Part shown: positions 26,020-34,765 of the stretch, piece by piece
Position numbering within the stretch: position 1 is the first letter of the stretch
Layout: the number at the start of each line of letters is the position of its first letter
From: Lachnospiraceae bacterium C10
GTDB taxonomy: Bacteria > Bacillota > Clostridia > Lachnospirales > Lachnospiraceae
Assembly (NCBI GenBank): GCA_900100095.1
Contig: FMTN01000019.1
Location: 48,142-92,019 of the forward strand
Reading direction: 5' to 3'
DNA: 43,878 bases
Position numbers and translations under genes: made by a program
The notes under the pieces: generated by a model
The model's database searches: none
What the model was told of the DNA's origin: nothing
The model's input: the letters and a program-made list of their open reading frames with translations, nothing else

Positions 26020-26034
26020 TTGCAAACGTTATCA
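26020..26034. promoter_or_regulatory. cre-like catabolite control site
   Basis: TTGCAAACGTTATCA fits the CcpA cre consensus WTGNAARCGNWWWCA at every position. It lies 16 bases upstream of the orphan ABC ATPase start, where binding would act as a roadblock. A site for another LacI-family regulator is possible. Confidence 0.5.
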
Positions 26035-26050
26035 ATCAAAGGGGAATTTC

Positions 26051-26629
26051 ATGACAATTATTTTAGAACACATCTGCAAATCCTATCAGGGCGTCACAGT
26101 CCTTAATGATTTTAACGCACAAATTGAGGATGACCGCTGCTATGCCTTCATCGGACCGGAAGGCTGTGGCAAGAGTACCATTCTTAAGATTTTTATGGGG
26201 GATCTTAAGCCGGACTCCGGCAAGGTATCGCGGATGGGGGATTATAAATATCCCACCCTTCAGAGCGCCTTCGTTTCATCTGAAGACGATCTTCGCCCAC
26301 GGAAAAATGCCATCTGGCATATAACAAAGGCCGACCGCACCATTAAGAAGGAGAATGCGATGGAAGAACTCTCCCTCTTTTTCACCGCGGATGAAATGAA
26401 ACTGCCATCCAGAGAACTTACCACCGCCCAAAAGCAATTGGTGAAAATCGTACGTGCCATGTTCCTTCACGCTGATTTCATCGTGCTGGACGAGCCTTTT
26501 CTTGGAATGGATGAATCCCAGCGTCTTATGGCACGGGATTATATCCTGAAAAAAAGAGGCCGCCGTCCGCTCCTGATTGCATCAAGAACGGAAGACGACC
26601 TGGAATTTGCCCGTAAGATTCAAATGTAG
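26051..26629 (+). CDS. Orphan ABC-type ATPase with degenerate motifs
   Basis: 192 residues, shorter than the usual 210-250. Walker A GPEGCGKST (35-43) and Walker B FIVLDEP (143-149) are intact. The LSGGQ signature is replaced by RELTTAQKQ (121-129), the Q-loop glutamine by Ser near 76-77, and the switch histidine by Arg179 (IASRTEDD). ATP binding is therefore plausible, but normal transport-coupled hydrolysis is doubtful. No permease gene is adjacent. It could be a regulatory or non-transport ABC protein, or a decaying gene; the frame is clean and AAAGGGGAA lies before the ATG, so it is probably expressed. It follows the regulator/kinase pair after a terminator, with a cre-like site in its leader. 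Confidence 0.82.
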   Translation: MTIILEHICKSYQGVTVLNDFNAQIEDDRCYAFIGPEGCGKSTILKIFMGDLKPDSGKVSRMGDYKYPTLQSAFVSSEDDLRPRKNAIWHITKADRTIKKENAMEELSLFFTADEMKLPSRELTTAQKQLVKIVRAMFLHADFIVLDEPFLGMDESQRLMARDYILKKRGRRPLLIASRTEDDLEFARKIQM

Positions 26630-26644
26630 CCCGGAATGCCTTTA

Positions 26645-27160
26645 TCAATTCTTTTCGGATTTCTCCGGCATGATCCAGAACTTCAACAGAGGGAAACTCA
26701 GTACCACCTGAAGCACGATGTTCACAACATTGGCAACGGTCGGTACAATGCCCTTTGCAAGTCCGATGGACTTAAGCAGTGCAGAACTGTACGGAGTGAG
26801 GATCAATGGAATCAACACACAGATGACTGCCAGCAGAATGAACTTCGGCACAGCCTTTGTGAACTCCGCATTGCTCTTAAACACAAAATTCTTTTGAACA
26901 AAAAAGTTGACGGTCTGTGCCAGTACATTCGCAAGTAAAAAGCTTAAGAAACCGCAAAGTCCAAGATCGGACGCCGGGTGACTGTAATCAAACACCCAAA
27001 ACTTAAACGGCGTCGTCTGAAGGCTTCGAAAAACCAGTCCCGTGCACACCCACATAACAACAAAATTGGTAATGGTGGCACAATTGGATAAGATATTAAA
27101 CAGAATGAACTGCCAGATGTCCGGATGTCGATCCGTGAACGTTTTTATCTTTGTCAACAT
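26645..27160 (-). CDS. GtrA-like membrane protein
   Basis: 171 residues with four predicted membrane segments (about 17-42, 65-88, 103-125, 138-160). The VNFFVQKNFVFKS motif (about 85-97) is the GtrA family hallmark. GtrA-type proteins are thought to flip or position polyprenyl-phosphate-linked sugars for envelope polysaccharide or teichoic-acid glycosylation. The gene starts 9 bases after the GH3 gene at 27170-29599 and ends convergently 15 bases from the ABC ATPase gene. It is the third gene of the GH3-GH3-GtrA operon; a direct functional link with beta-glucosidases is not obvious. Confidence 0.87.
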   Translation of the reverse strand: MLTKIKTFTDRHPDIWQFILFNILSNCATITNFVVMWVCTGLVFRSLQTTPFKFWVFDYSHPASDLGLCGFLSFLLANVLAQTVNFFVQKNFVFKSNAEFTKAVPKFILLAVICVLIPLILTPYSSALLKSIGLAKGIVPTVANVVNIVLQVVLSFPLLKFWIMPEKSEKN

Positions 27161-27169
27161 TTCTATAAC

Positions 27170-29599
27170 CTACTTTCTTCTGAGCTTTTTGCGATATACA
27201 GCATTGGCACAGAGATTTCCAATAAATCCTCCCAGAATCTTACCAACGCCACGAAGGGGATGAAAATTCGCAATATCGCACATGCCTCTGACCATTGTCA
27301 TATTGACCCATCCGCCGGTCATCTTGGCGATGGCACGGAACGGCATATTATACTGGAAGAGAACATTCAGATTCGGAACCCCTGACGCTTCCGACTTCTT
27401 CAGCGCCTGATCCATTTTCTTGTAAATGAACCGGCAAAGCGGACTTTTTGCATATTGCATCTGGCACAAAGCGTCGTTGACCGTCAGCTCGCCTTTCCAG
27501 CTTCCATCCATGATCTCGCCCCCGTATAGGGTCTCATATTCGGATAACGGTACCGCTTTAATCTCTCCACTGTAATAATGCGGCAGCTTTTCCTTATTGT
27601 ATGGGAACATATCCGTTGTACCATCCACATGGACCGTTTCGCACAGCCGGATATCCTGACAGCTTGCACCAATCTTGATCTGATAGTCCCCTTCTTCCAC
27701 TTCCCAGTGACAGGTTCTTGTGTTGTAGTAACGGAAGGTCTTGTCATCAAACGGCAGAAAGACTTCCTGCTCCTCACCCGGCTGAAGGAAAACTTTTGCA
27801 AATCCTTTTAACTCAAGAGCCGGACGGAAAATTTCTCCATTCGGAAGGCTGACATACAGCTGTACAACTTCCGCTCCTGCACAGTCTCCGGTATTTTTAA
27901 CCCGAAGGCTTACTCCCTTGTCATACACCTGAAGACCGGAGTATGCGAAGGTTGTATAGGACAGACCGTATCCGAAGGGATAGCGAACCGGTGCCTTTAC
28001 GGTTTCAAAATAGCGGTATCCCACATACAGGCCTTCCCGGTATTCACTGTTTCTCTCCTTTGCCGGATAATATGCCTCCGACGGTGTATCCTGATAATCC
28101 AGAAGGTAGGTCTCACTTAACTTACCGGAAGGATTCACCCGTCCGGACAGAACATGAAGTGTTGCTTCTGCTCCGGCTTCTCCATAGAGTCCGGTATGAA
28201 GCAAAGCTTTAAAATAACCCTCCCAAGGCATTGCGATGGAGGAACCGGCACTTAAGATACCGACCAGATTGCTGTTCACATCGGCAAGCGCTTTTACCAG
28301 CTGAACCTGATTCTCCGGAATCCGGATATGACGCCGGTCTAATCCCTCGGACTCGCTTTCCTCATTCAATCCAAAGCAAAGCAGTACAAGATCCGCTTTC
28401 TTTGCCAGTTCCAGTGCTTCCTGCTTTAATGCTTCATTCTCCGCTCCGCTTCTGTCATAACCTTTTGAAAAGCCAACCAGCTGCCAGCCATAGGTATCCT
28501 GTGACAGGGCATCCTTCATAGTGGAAAGGACAGCAGAATTTACCAGAGAGGAACCTGCACCCTGATATCTTGGTGCATAGGCAAAATCACCGATAACCGC
28601 TACGGTCTTTCCTTTTGCAATCGGAAGAATGTTCTCCTCGTTCTTAAGCAGTACCATGGACTGTGCGGCCACGTCGCGAGCGATCTGATAGTTTTCCTCC
28701 AACAGGGCTTTTGGATCCTTTTCCTTCTTCAGATGCCGGGTTTCATCCATCAGAGTCAACAGTTCATCCACTCTTGCATCGATATCTGCTTCTGTGATTT
28801 TACCTGTCTTTAACGCCTTGAGCAGCTCCCTGGCAGAAGCCAGTCCCGGCGCCGGCATTTCCAGTGTGGAACCGTGCTTCACGCCCAAGGCGTGGTCATT
28901 ACTTCCACCCCAGTCTGTGATGACAGCTCCGTCAAATCCCCACTCCTCCCGAAGAATATCCTTCAGGAGGTGGGCATTTTCATTGGCATACACGCCGTTT
29001 ACCTGATTATAGGAAGACATGATGGACTTTGGATGTCCTTCTTTTACAGCAATTTCAAAACCGGTCAGATAGATTTCACGAAGTGTCCGCTCGTCCACGA
29101 CGGAATTCATCGCCATACGGCGGCTCTCCTGACTGTTCACTGCAAAGTGTTTCACACAGGACGCGCAACCGTTGGACTGGATGCCACGGATCACAGCAGC
29201 TGCCAGCTTGCCTGCCAGATACGGATCTTCGGAAAAATATTCAAAGTTACGTCCGCAAAGCGGATTTCTCTTGATATTCATTCCCGGTCCCAGGAGAACA
29301 TTGACATCCTCACTGGCAGCTTCTGCTCCGAGCGCTTTTCCTGCTTTCTCCGCCAGCTTCTCGTCCCAGCTGTTGGCAATGGTCGCAGCGGATGGAAAAC
29401 AGGTTGCCGGAACGGATGCATTCAATCCGAGATGGTCCCCGGCTCCGGCCTGCTTGCGCAAGCCGGAAGGACCGTCTGACATAAAAATGGATGGAATGGA
29501 AAGCCGGTCGATATTTCTGGACTGCCATTCATTTTTGCCACTAAGGAGAGCTGCTTTCTCTTCTATTGTCAGTGCTTTTATCAGTTCTTCGTGTTTCAT
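27170..29599 (-). CDS. GH3 beta-glucosidase, conventional domain order
   Basis: 809 residues, no signal peptide, so probably cytosolic. The N-terminal (beta/alpha)8 domain (about 1-290) has SDGPSGLRKQ, KHFAVNSQESRR and the nucleophile Asp229 in AVITDWGGSND. The alpha/beta sandwich domain (about 305-510) carries the likely acid/base Glu418 in ESEGLDR. An FN3-like domain (about 560-670; RYPFGYGLSYTTFAYS) follows, then a C-terminal extension of about 110 residues with amphipathic helices ending in a basic tail (VYRKKLRRK). It hydrolyses terminal beta-linked glucose (or related sugars) from oligosaccharides, with retention. ATG 29599 lies 18 bases after the upstream GH3 stop, with AAAGGTAA between. 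It is the second gene of the operon. Substrate specificity cannot be told by eye. Confidence 0.94.
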   Translation of the reverse strand: MKHEELIKALTIEEKAALLSGKNEWQSRNIDRLSIPSIFMSDGPSGLRKQAGAGDHLGLNASVPATCFPSAATIANSWDEKLAEKAGKALGAEAASEDVNVLLGPGMNIKRNPLCGRNFEYFSEDPYLAGKLAAAVIRGIQSNGCASCVKHFAVNSQESRRMAMNSVVDERTLREIYLTGFEIAVKEGHPKSIMSSYNQVNGVYANENAHLLKDILREEWGFDGAVITDWGGSNDHALGVKHGSTLEMPAPGLASARELLKALKTGKITEADIDARVDELLTLMDETRHLKKEKDPKALLEENYQIARDVAAQSMVLLKNEENILPIAKGKTVAVIGDFAYAPRYQGAGSSLVNSAVLSTMKDALSQDTYGWQLVGFSKGYDRSGAENEALKQEALELAKKADLVLLCFGLNEESESEGLDRRHIRIPENQVQLVKALADVNSNLVGILSAGSSIAMPWEGYFKALLHTGLYGEAGAEATLHVLSGRVNPSGKLSETYLLDYQDTPSEAYYPAKERNSEYREGLYVGYRYFETVKAPVRYPFGYGLSYTTFAYSGLQVYDKGVSLRVKNTGDCAGAEVVQLYVSLPNGEIFRPALELKGFAKVFLQPGEEQEVFLPFDDKTFRYYNTRTCHWEVEEGDYQIKIGASCQDIRLCETVHVDGTTDMFPYNKEKLPHYYSGEIKAVPLSEYETLYGGEIMDGSWKGELTVNDALCQMQYAKSPLCRFIYKKMDQALKKSEASGVPNLNVLFQYNMPFRAIAKMTGGWVNMTMVRGMCDIANFHPLRGVGKILGGFIGNLCANAVYRKKLRRK

Positions 29600-29617
29600 A
29601 TCAATTACCTTTTTGTC

Positions 29618-32521
29618 TTAAGCTTCTTTTTTCGCAGTACGATAGATCTTGCAGGCACGTACCATGAGAAGTACCAGAAGAATTGCTACGACTGCATCAA
29701 TCAGATACATTGCAATACGCCATGCAGCAATACCTGTGTTCAAATTCTTTGGATCGTATGCTCTGCTGTTAACTACTACATACATAATGTTCTTCGCTGA
29801 GTTACGAAGTGCCTGCTTCGCTCCGTTGGTATCACGGAAACGATAGTCATTGGTCTCGGTCGGGTAGTTTACAAGCATTGCATCTGTACCGTTACGGATG
29901 GCCTGATCGGCACTCATGTAGCCGTATACACCGAAGTAGTCGGTTTCTACAAATCCGTCAAAGCCCCACTCGCCGCGCAGTACATCTTTTAACAGTTCCT
30001 TGCATCCGCCTGCCCAACGGTTACCAATGTAGTTAAAGGAACTCATAACAGCCTTTGCTCCGCCGTCTTTTACAGAAATCTCGAACGGCTTGAGATAAAT
30101 CTCACGGATGGCCTGCTCGTTGGCCCATGTCATAAGCATGCCACAACGGTTGGTCTCCTGATCATTCAATGCAAAATGCTTGATATATGCATATACATTG
30201 TTCTCTGCTGCGCCCTTAACTGCCTCTGCTGCAATGATTCCGGAGAGAACTCCGTCCTCTGCATAGTACTCGAAGTTACGTCCTGCAAATGCTGTTCTGT
30301 GAATGTTCATAGCCGGAGCATACCAGCCGGATACATCCATTTCATTTGCCATCTTACCGATGCTGTCACCGAAAGCGTGTGCCAGATCCTTATTGTAGGT
30401 TGCTGCTACCACAACACCTACCGGGAATCCAAGGGAACCTACACCTGTGAAGTTATTGTTGATGGATGCTGGTCCGTCACAGTCATTGGTACGTACCTTT
30501 CCGATGGAATCAACGGAGTTGGTCTGATATCCTGCCAGGGATGTCAGTGCATTCATATCATCCAGACTCATAGAGTTTAAAAGTTCATCCCACTTCGGAT
30601 CATCCTTCTCAAGGCCTCGAAGATCCTTTAACTGAAGGTTGGTCTTTACTCCGGTCTTGACTTCACCTGCGGAAGCATCCTCATCTTCCTTGGTTGCATT
30701 CTCATTCAGATAGTTGCTGTTGTTTCTAAAGGTTTTCTTTGCTTCGTCAGAAAGCTCAAAGCTCTTTGGAGCTGCTGTTGCCTTCTCATAGTTCTTGAAA
30801 TGATCTTTTCTTGAAAGGTATGTAACATCACCCTCTGCAAAATCAAATCGGTTGGTTGCTGTCACCTGATCCGTTGCTCTCTTGTTCTCACCGTCATAAA
30901 CAACGGTTGCGTCCTGATGGTAGGTCTTTGTATCTAATACATGATGAGAATCTTTCTGCAGGGAAATGTTGTAATCTCCCTTTTCAAGTACATAGCTCTT
31001 ATTCTCCTTATAGTCATAGGATGCCATGTCCTGAAGATCAAAGCTTACTGTCAGTGTCTGCTCTTCGCCCGGCTCTAAAAGCTTTGTCTTATCAAAAGCA
31101 ATCAGGTTCTTGCTTGCTTTTTCAATGCCTCCATTGGTATATGGTGGCTCATAGTACAGCTCTACAACTTCCTTACCTGCTACCTTACCGGTATTCTTTA
31201 CGGTTACATCAACGGAAATTTTACCGTCGCTTAAAGAAAGGTCTCCCATCTTCTGCTCAAAAGTTGTATAGGACAGTCCATATCCGAACGGATACTGTAC
31301 GACCTTGTCATAATCAATGACACCCTCTGCCGCTGCTGTCTCATAGTACTTGTAACCTACATAGATGCCTTCGATATAATCAACGAAAGATGGAACGCTT
31401 GTTGTCTCTACTCCGGTAAATCCCTTACTGGTGTATTCGAACTCCTTCATGTTGGTGTAGGTGTAGTTTCCAAAATTGTTCCACCATGGTGTCTTCTTAA
31501 GATCGTATACATAAGTATCAATGGTTCTTGCAGATGGATTTACCTCACCTGTTACGATCTTACCAAGTGCTTCCATTCCGGCATGTCCCTGTCCGGCACT
31601 CCATAACACACTCTTGATCTGTGGATATTCATTGACAAATCCAAGCTGGAACGCATTGGCTCCGTTATATACCAGGATGACATTGTCAAAATTCTTGCAG
31701 ACCATGTCTACCATTTCTTCTTCTCTGTTATCCAGCTGAAGATAATGATCTCCCTCATCCCAGTCTTTGCCTTCGTTTACCTTGTCATCGTAAGATGCAC
31801 CCGGCACCTTGCCTGTCATAACATCGTCCATATTGGTCGGAAGGTCAGCACCTTCTCCGCCGGATCTGCTGATAACGATCATTGCTGTATCGGAAAATTC
31901 CTTTGCTGATGCGATCAGATCCTTGGAGTAAGCGGATACAGCCGGCTCCGGAAGTGTCCAATCCTGAGCGAACATTCCAACCTCCGGACGAACATCCTTA
32001 TAATCTGTATAGAACTTTGTCAGGTCGGCATTTGTCTCAATACCTGCGTCTTTTAAGGATGTAAGAATGTCGGTTGTAGGATATGCATCATTTAATGCAC
32101 CGGATCCTGCTCCACCAAGAATCGGTTTTGTAGATCCCCATCCGAAAACATTCAGCTTACTGTCTTTCTCCATTGGAAGAGCGTTGCTCTCATTTTTCAG
32201 AAGTGCAATTCCCTCTTCACCGATCTTCTCTGCCAGTTCCTTCGCCTGAGCGGATGTAGATTTATTAATGGTTCCACTTCCGGTTACCAGATCCAGCATG
32301 GTCTTCATTGGTCCGGTCGCAATCAGATTCGCAACGATGACTACCCCCGCAACCATCGCAACACCGGTCGATCTGCGAATCAAATGTTTGATTGGTTTCT
32401 TCAGTTTCATGACGGCAATCATTACAATGATTCCCACAGCAAGAATGATGCCAATGGCAATCAGCTGACTCTTCATAGAAGTCAATACCTTGATTACGTC
32501 ATCCATGTTAATACTTAACAT
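29618..32521 (-). CDS. Membrane-anchored GH3 glycosidase with inverted domain order
   Basis: 967 residues. Two N-terminal membrane segments (about 19-40 and 52-70) are followed by the GH3 alpha/beta sandwich domain first (IALLKNESNALPM near 107-119; likely acid/base Glu in SRSGGEGADL), then FN3 (YPFGYGLSYTTFEQ), and only then the barrel domain (TNDCDGPASINNNFTGVG, FAGRNFEYYAED, YIKHFALNDQETNR) with nucleophile Asp861 in VETDYFG. A C-terminal membrane segment (about 932-955) ends the protein. Conventional GH3 enzymes have barrel-sandwich-FN3 order; the swapped order is known from a few rumen/gut enzymes (Butyrivibrio, Ruminococcus). Being membrane-tethered at both ends, it may act on oligosaccharides at the cell surface, depending on topology. 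ATG 32521 follows AAGGAGGA. First gene of the operon. Confidence 0.92.
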   Translation of the reverse strand: MLSINMDDVIKVLTSMKSQLIAIGIILAVGIIVMIAVMKLKKPIKHLIRRSTGVAMVAGVVIVANLIATGPMKTMLDLVTGSGTINKSTSAQAKELAEKIGEEGIALLKNESNALPMEKDSKLNVFGWGSTKPILGGAGSGALNDAYPTTDILTSLKDAGIETNADLTKFYTDYKDVRPEVGMFAQDWTLPEPAVSAYSKDLIASAKEFSDTAMIVISRSGGEGADLPTNMDDVMTGKVPGASYDDKVNEGKDWDEGDHYLQLDNREEEMVDMVCKNFDNVILVYNGANAFQLGFVNEYPQIKSVLWSAGQGHAGMEALGKIVTGEVNPSARTIDTYVYDLKKTPWWNNFGNYTYTNMKEFEYTSKGFTGVETTSVPSFVDYIEGIYVGYKYYETAAAEGVIDYDKVVQYPFGYGLSYTTFEQKMGDLSLSDGKISVDVTVKNTGKVAGKEVVELYYEPPYTNGGIEKASKNLIAFDKTKLLEPGEEQTLTVSFDLQDMASYDYKENKSYVLEKGDYNISLQKDSHHVLDTKTYHQDATVVYDGENKRATDQVTATNRFDFAEGDVTYLSRKDHFKNYEKATAAPKSFELSDEAKKTFRNNSNYLNENATKEDEDASAGEVKTGVKTNLQLKDLRGLEKDDPKWDELLNSMSLDDMNALTSLAGYQTNSVDSIGKVRTNDCDGPASINNNFTGVGSLGFPVGVVVAATYNKDLAHAFGDSIGKMANEMDVSGWYAPAMNIHRTAFAGRNFEYYAEDGVLSGIIAAEAVKGAAENNVYAYIKHFALNDQETNRCGMLMTWANEQAIREIYLKPFEISVKDGGAKAVMSSFNYIGNRWAGGCKELLKDVLRGEWGFDGFVETDYFGVYGYMSADQAIRNGTDAMLVNYPTETNDYRFRDTNGAKQALRNSAKNIMYVVVNSRAYDPKNLNTGIAAWRIAMYLIDAVVAILLVLLMVRACKIYRTAKKEA

Positions 32522-32615
32522 ACAAGCTCCTCCTTTTCTTTGGGCTATACCCTCTGCCCTTGTGAGGATACTTTAGCACAAGAATTTCTTCGTACACGCT
32601 TTTGTCACGAAATGC

Positions 32616-32654
32616 AAAAAATCTTCATGAAGTGCAAACCTCCATGAAGATTTT
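32616..32654 (-). terminator. Terminator of the GHKL kinase/LytTR operon
   Basis: AAAATCTTCATG (32618-32629) pairs with CATGAAGATTTT (32643-32654), and six T follow on the minus strand. Confidence 0.92.
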
Positions 32655-32659
32655 GTCTT

Positions 32660-33976
32660 TTACGCATTTGGAATTGGAATCAATACGTGCAGTTCAAACC
32701 AATCGTTGGGCTGGCGAATCGTCATACTTCCCTCATACTTCTCTACGGTATAACGAATGCTCTTCAGTCCATATCCATGGTTCTTTTTATCTGATTTGGT
32801 TGTAAGGTAGGTTCCCTGCTCCGATTGTTTCGGTCCATGTTCTCCGCAGTAATTCGATACCACGATGGATATGAACTGCTTCTGCCTGGTCAAAAAGACC
32901 TGAATCATACGCTTCTCCTGGTCTTCAATCATGGCAACGGCCTCCAGGGCATTGTCCAGAGCATTTCCAAAGATGGTGCAGATATCGGTTACATGCATAA
33001 AGCCCAAAAGCTTCCCGTCTGCCACGCAGGTCAGTCTGGCATGAATTCTCTGCGCCTGGAAAACTTTCGCTCCCAGAATGGTATCAAGAACCTGATTGCC
33101 GGTATGGTCCACCAGATGATTTTCTTCCAGTTCCTCCTCCAAACGGTCGAGCCATTCCTTTCGCTTTTCATTGTCTGTTTCTGCCCGAAGTCCTGTGATC
33201 TGATGCTTTAGATCGTGATACTTGATATGTACCATCTCCATCGTATTCTGGTAATAACGATACTGATCGTACTGACTGCGAAGCACCATCTGCATGGCAT
33301 CCCGTTCCTTCGCTGCCATATACTCCGATATACGACTCTGATAGGCATACGCCACCGCAAGTCCGCAGAAGTCCACAATCGGACGCAGAAGGAAAATCAG
33401 GTGGCGAAGACTCTGTCCCACAGCTCCGGCCGCTGACACTTCAAAGCTGATATTGCTCAGAATAAATACGGTAAGCACCAGCGACAGTATGCCAAAGAGC
33501 TCTCTCGCCGTCATCTGATGCATATACTCTTCCGTCAAAAATACCTTCTCACCCTTTGCAAGAAGTATTGTCAGGGCGCCGGACGCAAGGAAGAATAATA
33601 TAATTCCAAGCCATACGGTTCCAACCTGATTCGCCATCATATAGACATTAAACAGCCACGCCGTAGAAGCTGTGAATTCTGCCGTCAAAAATGCAAGACT
33701 GGTACAGTAGACCACCGTAATCCGTCTTCCGCCGGATTCCAGGCGAAGAAACAGGTACATCATAAAAATGGAAAATGCCATGCAGGGTGCCCACAGAAAC
33801 AGCGGCACATCCTTTGTTCCTTCTAAAAACAATGTCTGCAATAAAAGAAAAACTGCTGCAATTCCGATGGTTTTGCTCTTTTCCTTATAACGGAATCCCA
33901 GACAGTTCGCACCGCCCAAGACTGCTGCCCACTGCGCAAAAGCTGTAGCGAAGCGGGGTATTTCATTATAGTTCAT
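32660..33976 (-). CDS. GHKL-type sensor histidine kinase (AgrC/HPK10-like)
   Basis: 438 residues. About six membrane segments fill residues 10-215. The dimerisation helix carries the phospho-accepting His254 in KYHDLKHQI, the typical HxLK(H) form of AgrC-type kinases, and the GHKL ATPase has N-box GNALDNALEA (337-346) and glycine motif HGYGLKSI (400-407). Partner of the LytTR regulator starting 16 bases upstream. Such pairs often sense peptides, but no AgrD-like peptide or AgrB gene is visible in the window. The start ATG 33976 follows AGGGGAAG. A strong terminator follows, so the pair is a self-contained two-gene unit. Confidence 0.92.
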   Translation of the reverse strand: MNYNEIPRFATAFAQWAAVLGGANCLGFRYKEKSKTIGIAAVFLLLQTLFLEGTKDVPLFLWAPCMAFSIFMMYLFLRLESGGRRITVVYCTSLAFLTAEFTASTAWLFNVYMMANQVGTVWLGIILFFLASGALTILLAKGEKVFLTEEYMHQMTARELFGILSLVLTVFILSNISFEVSAAGAVGQSLRHLIFLLRPIVDFCGLAVAYAYQSRISEYMAAKERDAMQMVLRSQYDQYRYYQNTMEMVHIKYHDLKHQITGLRAETDNEKRKEWLDRLEEELEENHLVDHTGNQVLDTILGAKVFQAQRIHARLTCVADGKLLGFMHVTDICTIFGNALDNALEAVAMIEDQEKRMIQVFLTRQKQFISIVVSNYCGEHGPKQSEQGTYLTTKSDKKNHGYGLKSIRYTVEKYEGSMTIRQPNDWFELHVLIPIPNA

Positions 33977-33991
33977 TCTTCCCCTCCTTCA

Positions 33992-34693
33992 CTAACTTCC
34001 AATATAACGATTCAAAGCTTCCATAAAGTCCTTTTTCTTCTGACGGCTTATGGTAATCTCGTCTCCATCGACAACACAGCAGCCTCTTCTCACCGCATCC
34101 ACATGCTCGAGATTCACAAGAAAACTCTTCGTCACCCGGTAGAATCCATGAGGCGAAAGAGCTTCTTCCTGCTCCTTCATGGTTCCTCTCGAGGATATGC
34201 AGCCATCCTTCGTCTTATATACCAGCTCATGTCCGAAGCTTTCGATATAGTAGATATTTGACAGGTCGATCTTCTTCACCCCGGTCTCCACCGGAATTGT
34301 GACCTGCGGGCGTTCCTTCTTGGGAATCCGTTCAATCGCCCGGTTCAACTTCTGCGAGAAGGAAAAATATTCCACCGGTTTAACAATGTAATCCAGTGCT
34401 TCCACCTCGTATCCACGGATGGCATACTGTGTCATGTTCGTGATAAACATCAACACAACCTGACGATCAAGGCGGCGGATTTTCTCCGCCGCCGTCATCC
34501 CATCCATAAATTTCATTTGAATATCCATCAAAATAATGTCCAGATCTCCCGGATAATCCTCTGCAATCTCTGCACCATCGGTATACGTCCGGACATCGAA
34601 TGAGACCGACTGTTCTCTCTCATAATCCCTCAGATATTCCATTAACTGCTTTCTATATAATTCTTCATCTTCAACAATAGCGATGTGGATCAA
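33992..34693 (-). CDS. LytTR-family response regulator
   Basis: 233 residues using a TTG start at 34693: GGGAGG lies 8 bases before it and the peptide then begins MIHIAIVEDEELY, the normal receiver start. The upstream ATG (34738) would add 15 unrelated residues and has no ribosome binding site. The receiver has Asp57 in IILMDIQMKFMDG, and the Lys in YIVKPVEYFSF. The LytTR DNA-binding domain (about 130-233) shows YYIESFGHELVYKTKDG, FYRVTKSFLVNLEHV and ITISRQKKKDF. LytTR regulators control extracellular products, bacteriocins or transport; targets are unknown here. It is cotranscribed with the kinase and may be read through from the DUF2207 gene 72 bases upstream. Confidence 0.92.
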   Translation of the reverse strand: MIHIAIVEDEELYRKQLMEYLRDYEREQSVSFDVRTYTDGAEIAEDYPGDLDIILMDIQMKFMDGMTAAEKIRRLDRQVVLMFITNMTQYAIRGYEVEALDYIVKPVEYFSFSQKLNRAIERIPKKERPQVTIPVETGVKKIDLSNIYYIESFGHELVYKTKDGCISSRGTMKEQEEALSPHGFYRVTKSFLVNLEHVDAVRRGCCVVDGDEITISRQKKKDFMEALNRYIGS

Positions 34694-34765
34694 TGTAACT
34701 TCCTCCCTTTCTTCATATTGTTGATGTAAAAGAATCATAGCAGAAGTGAAGGCGTACGACCAGCC

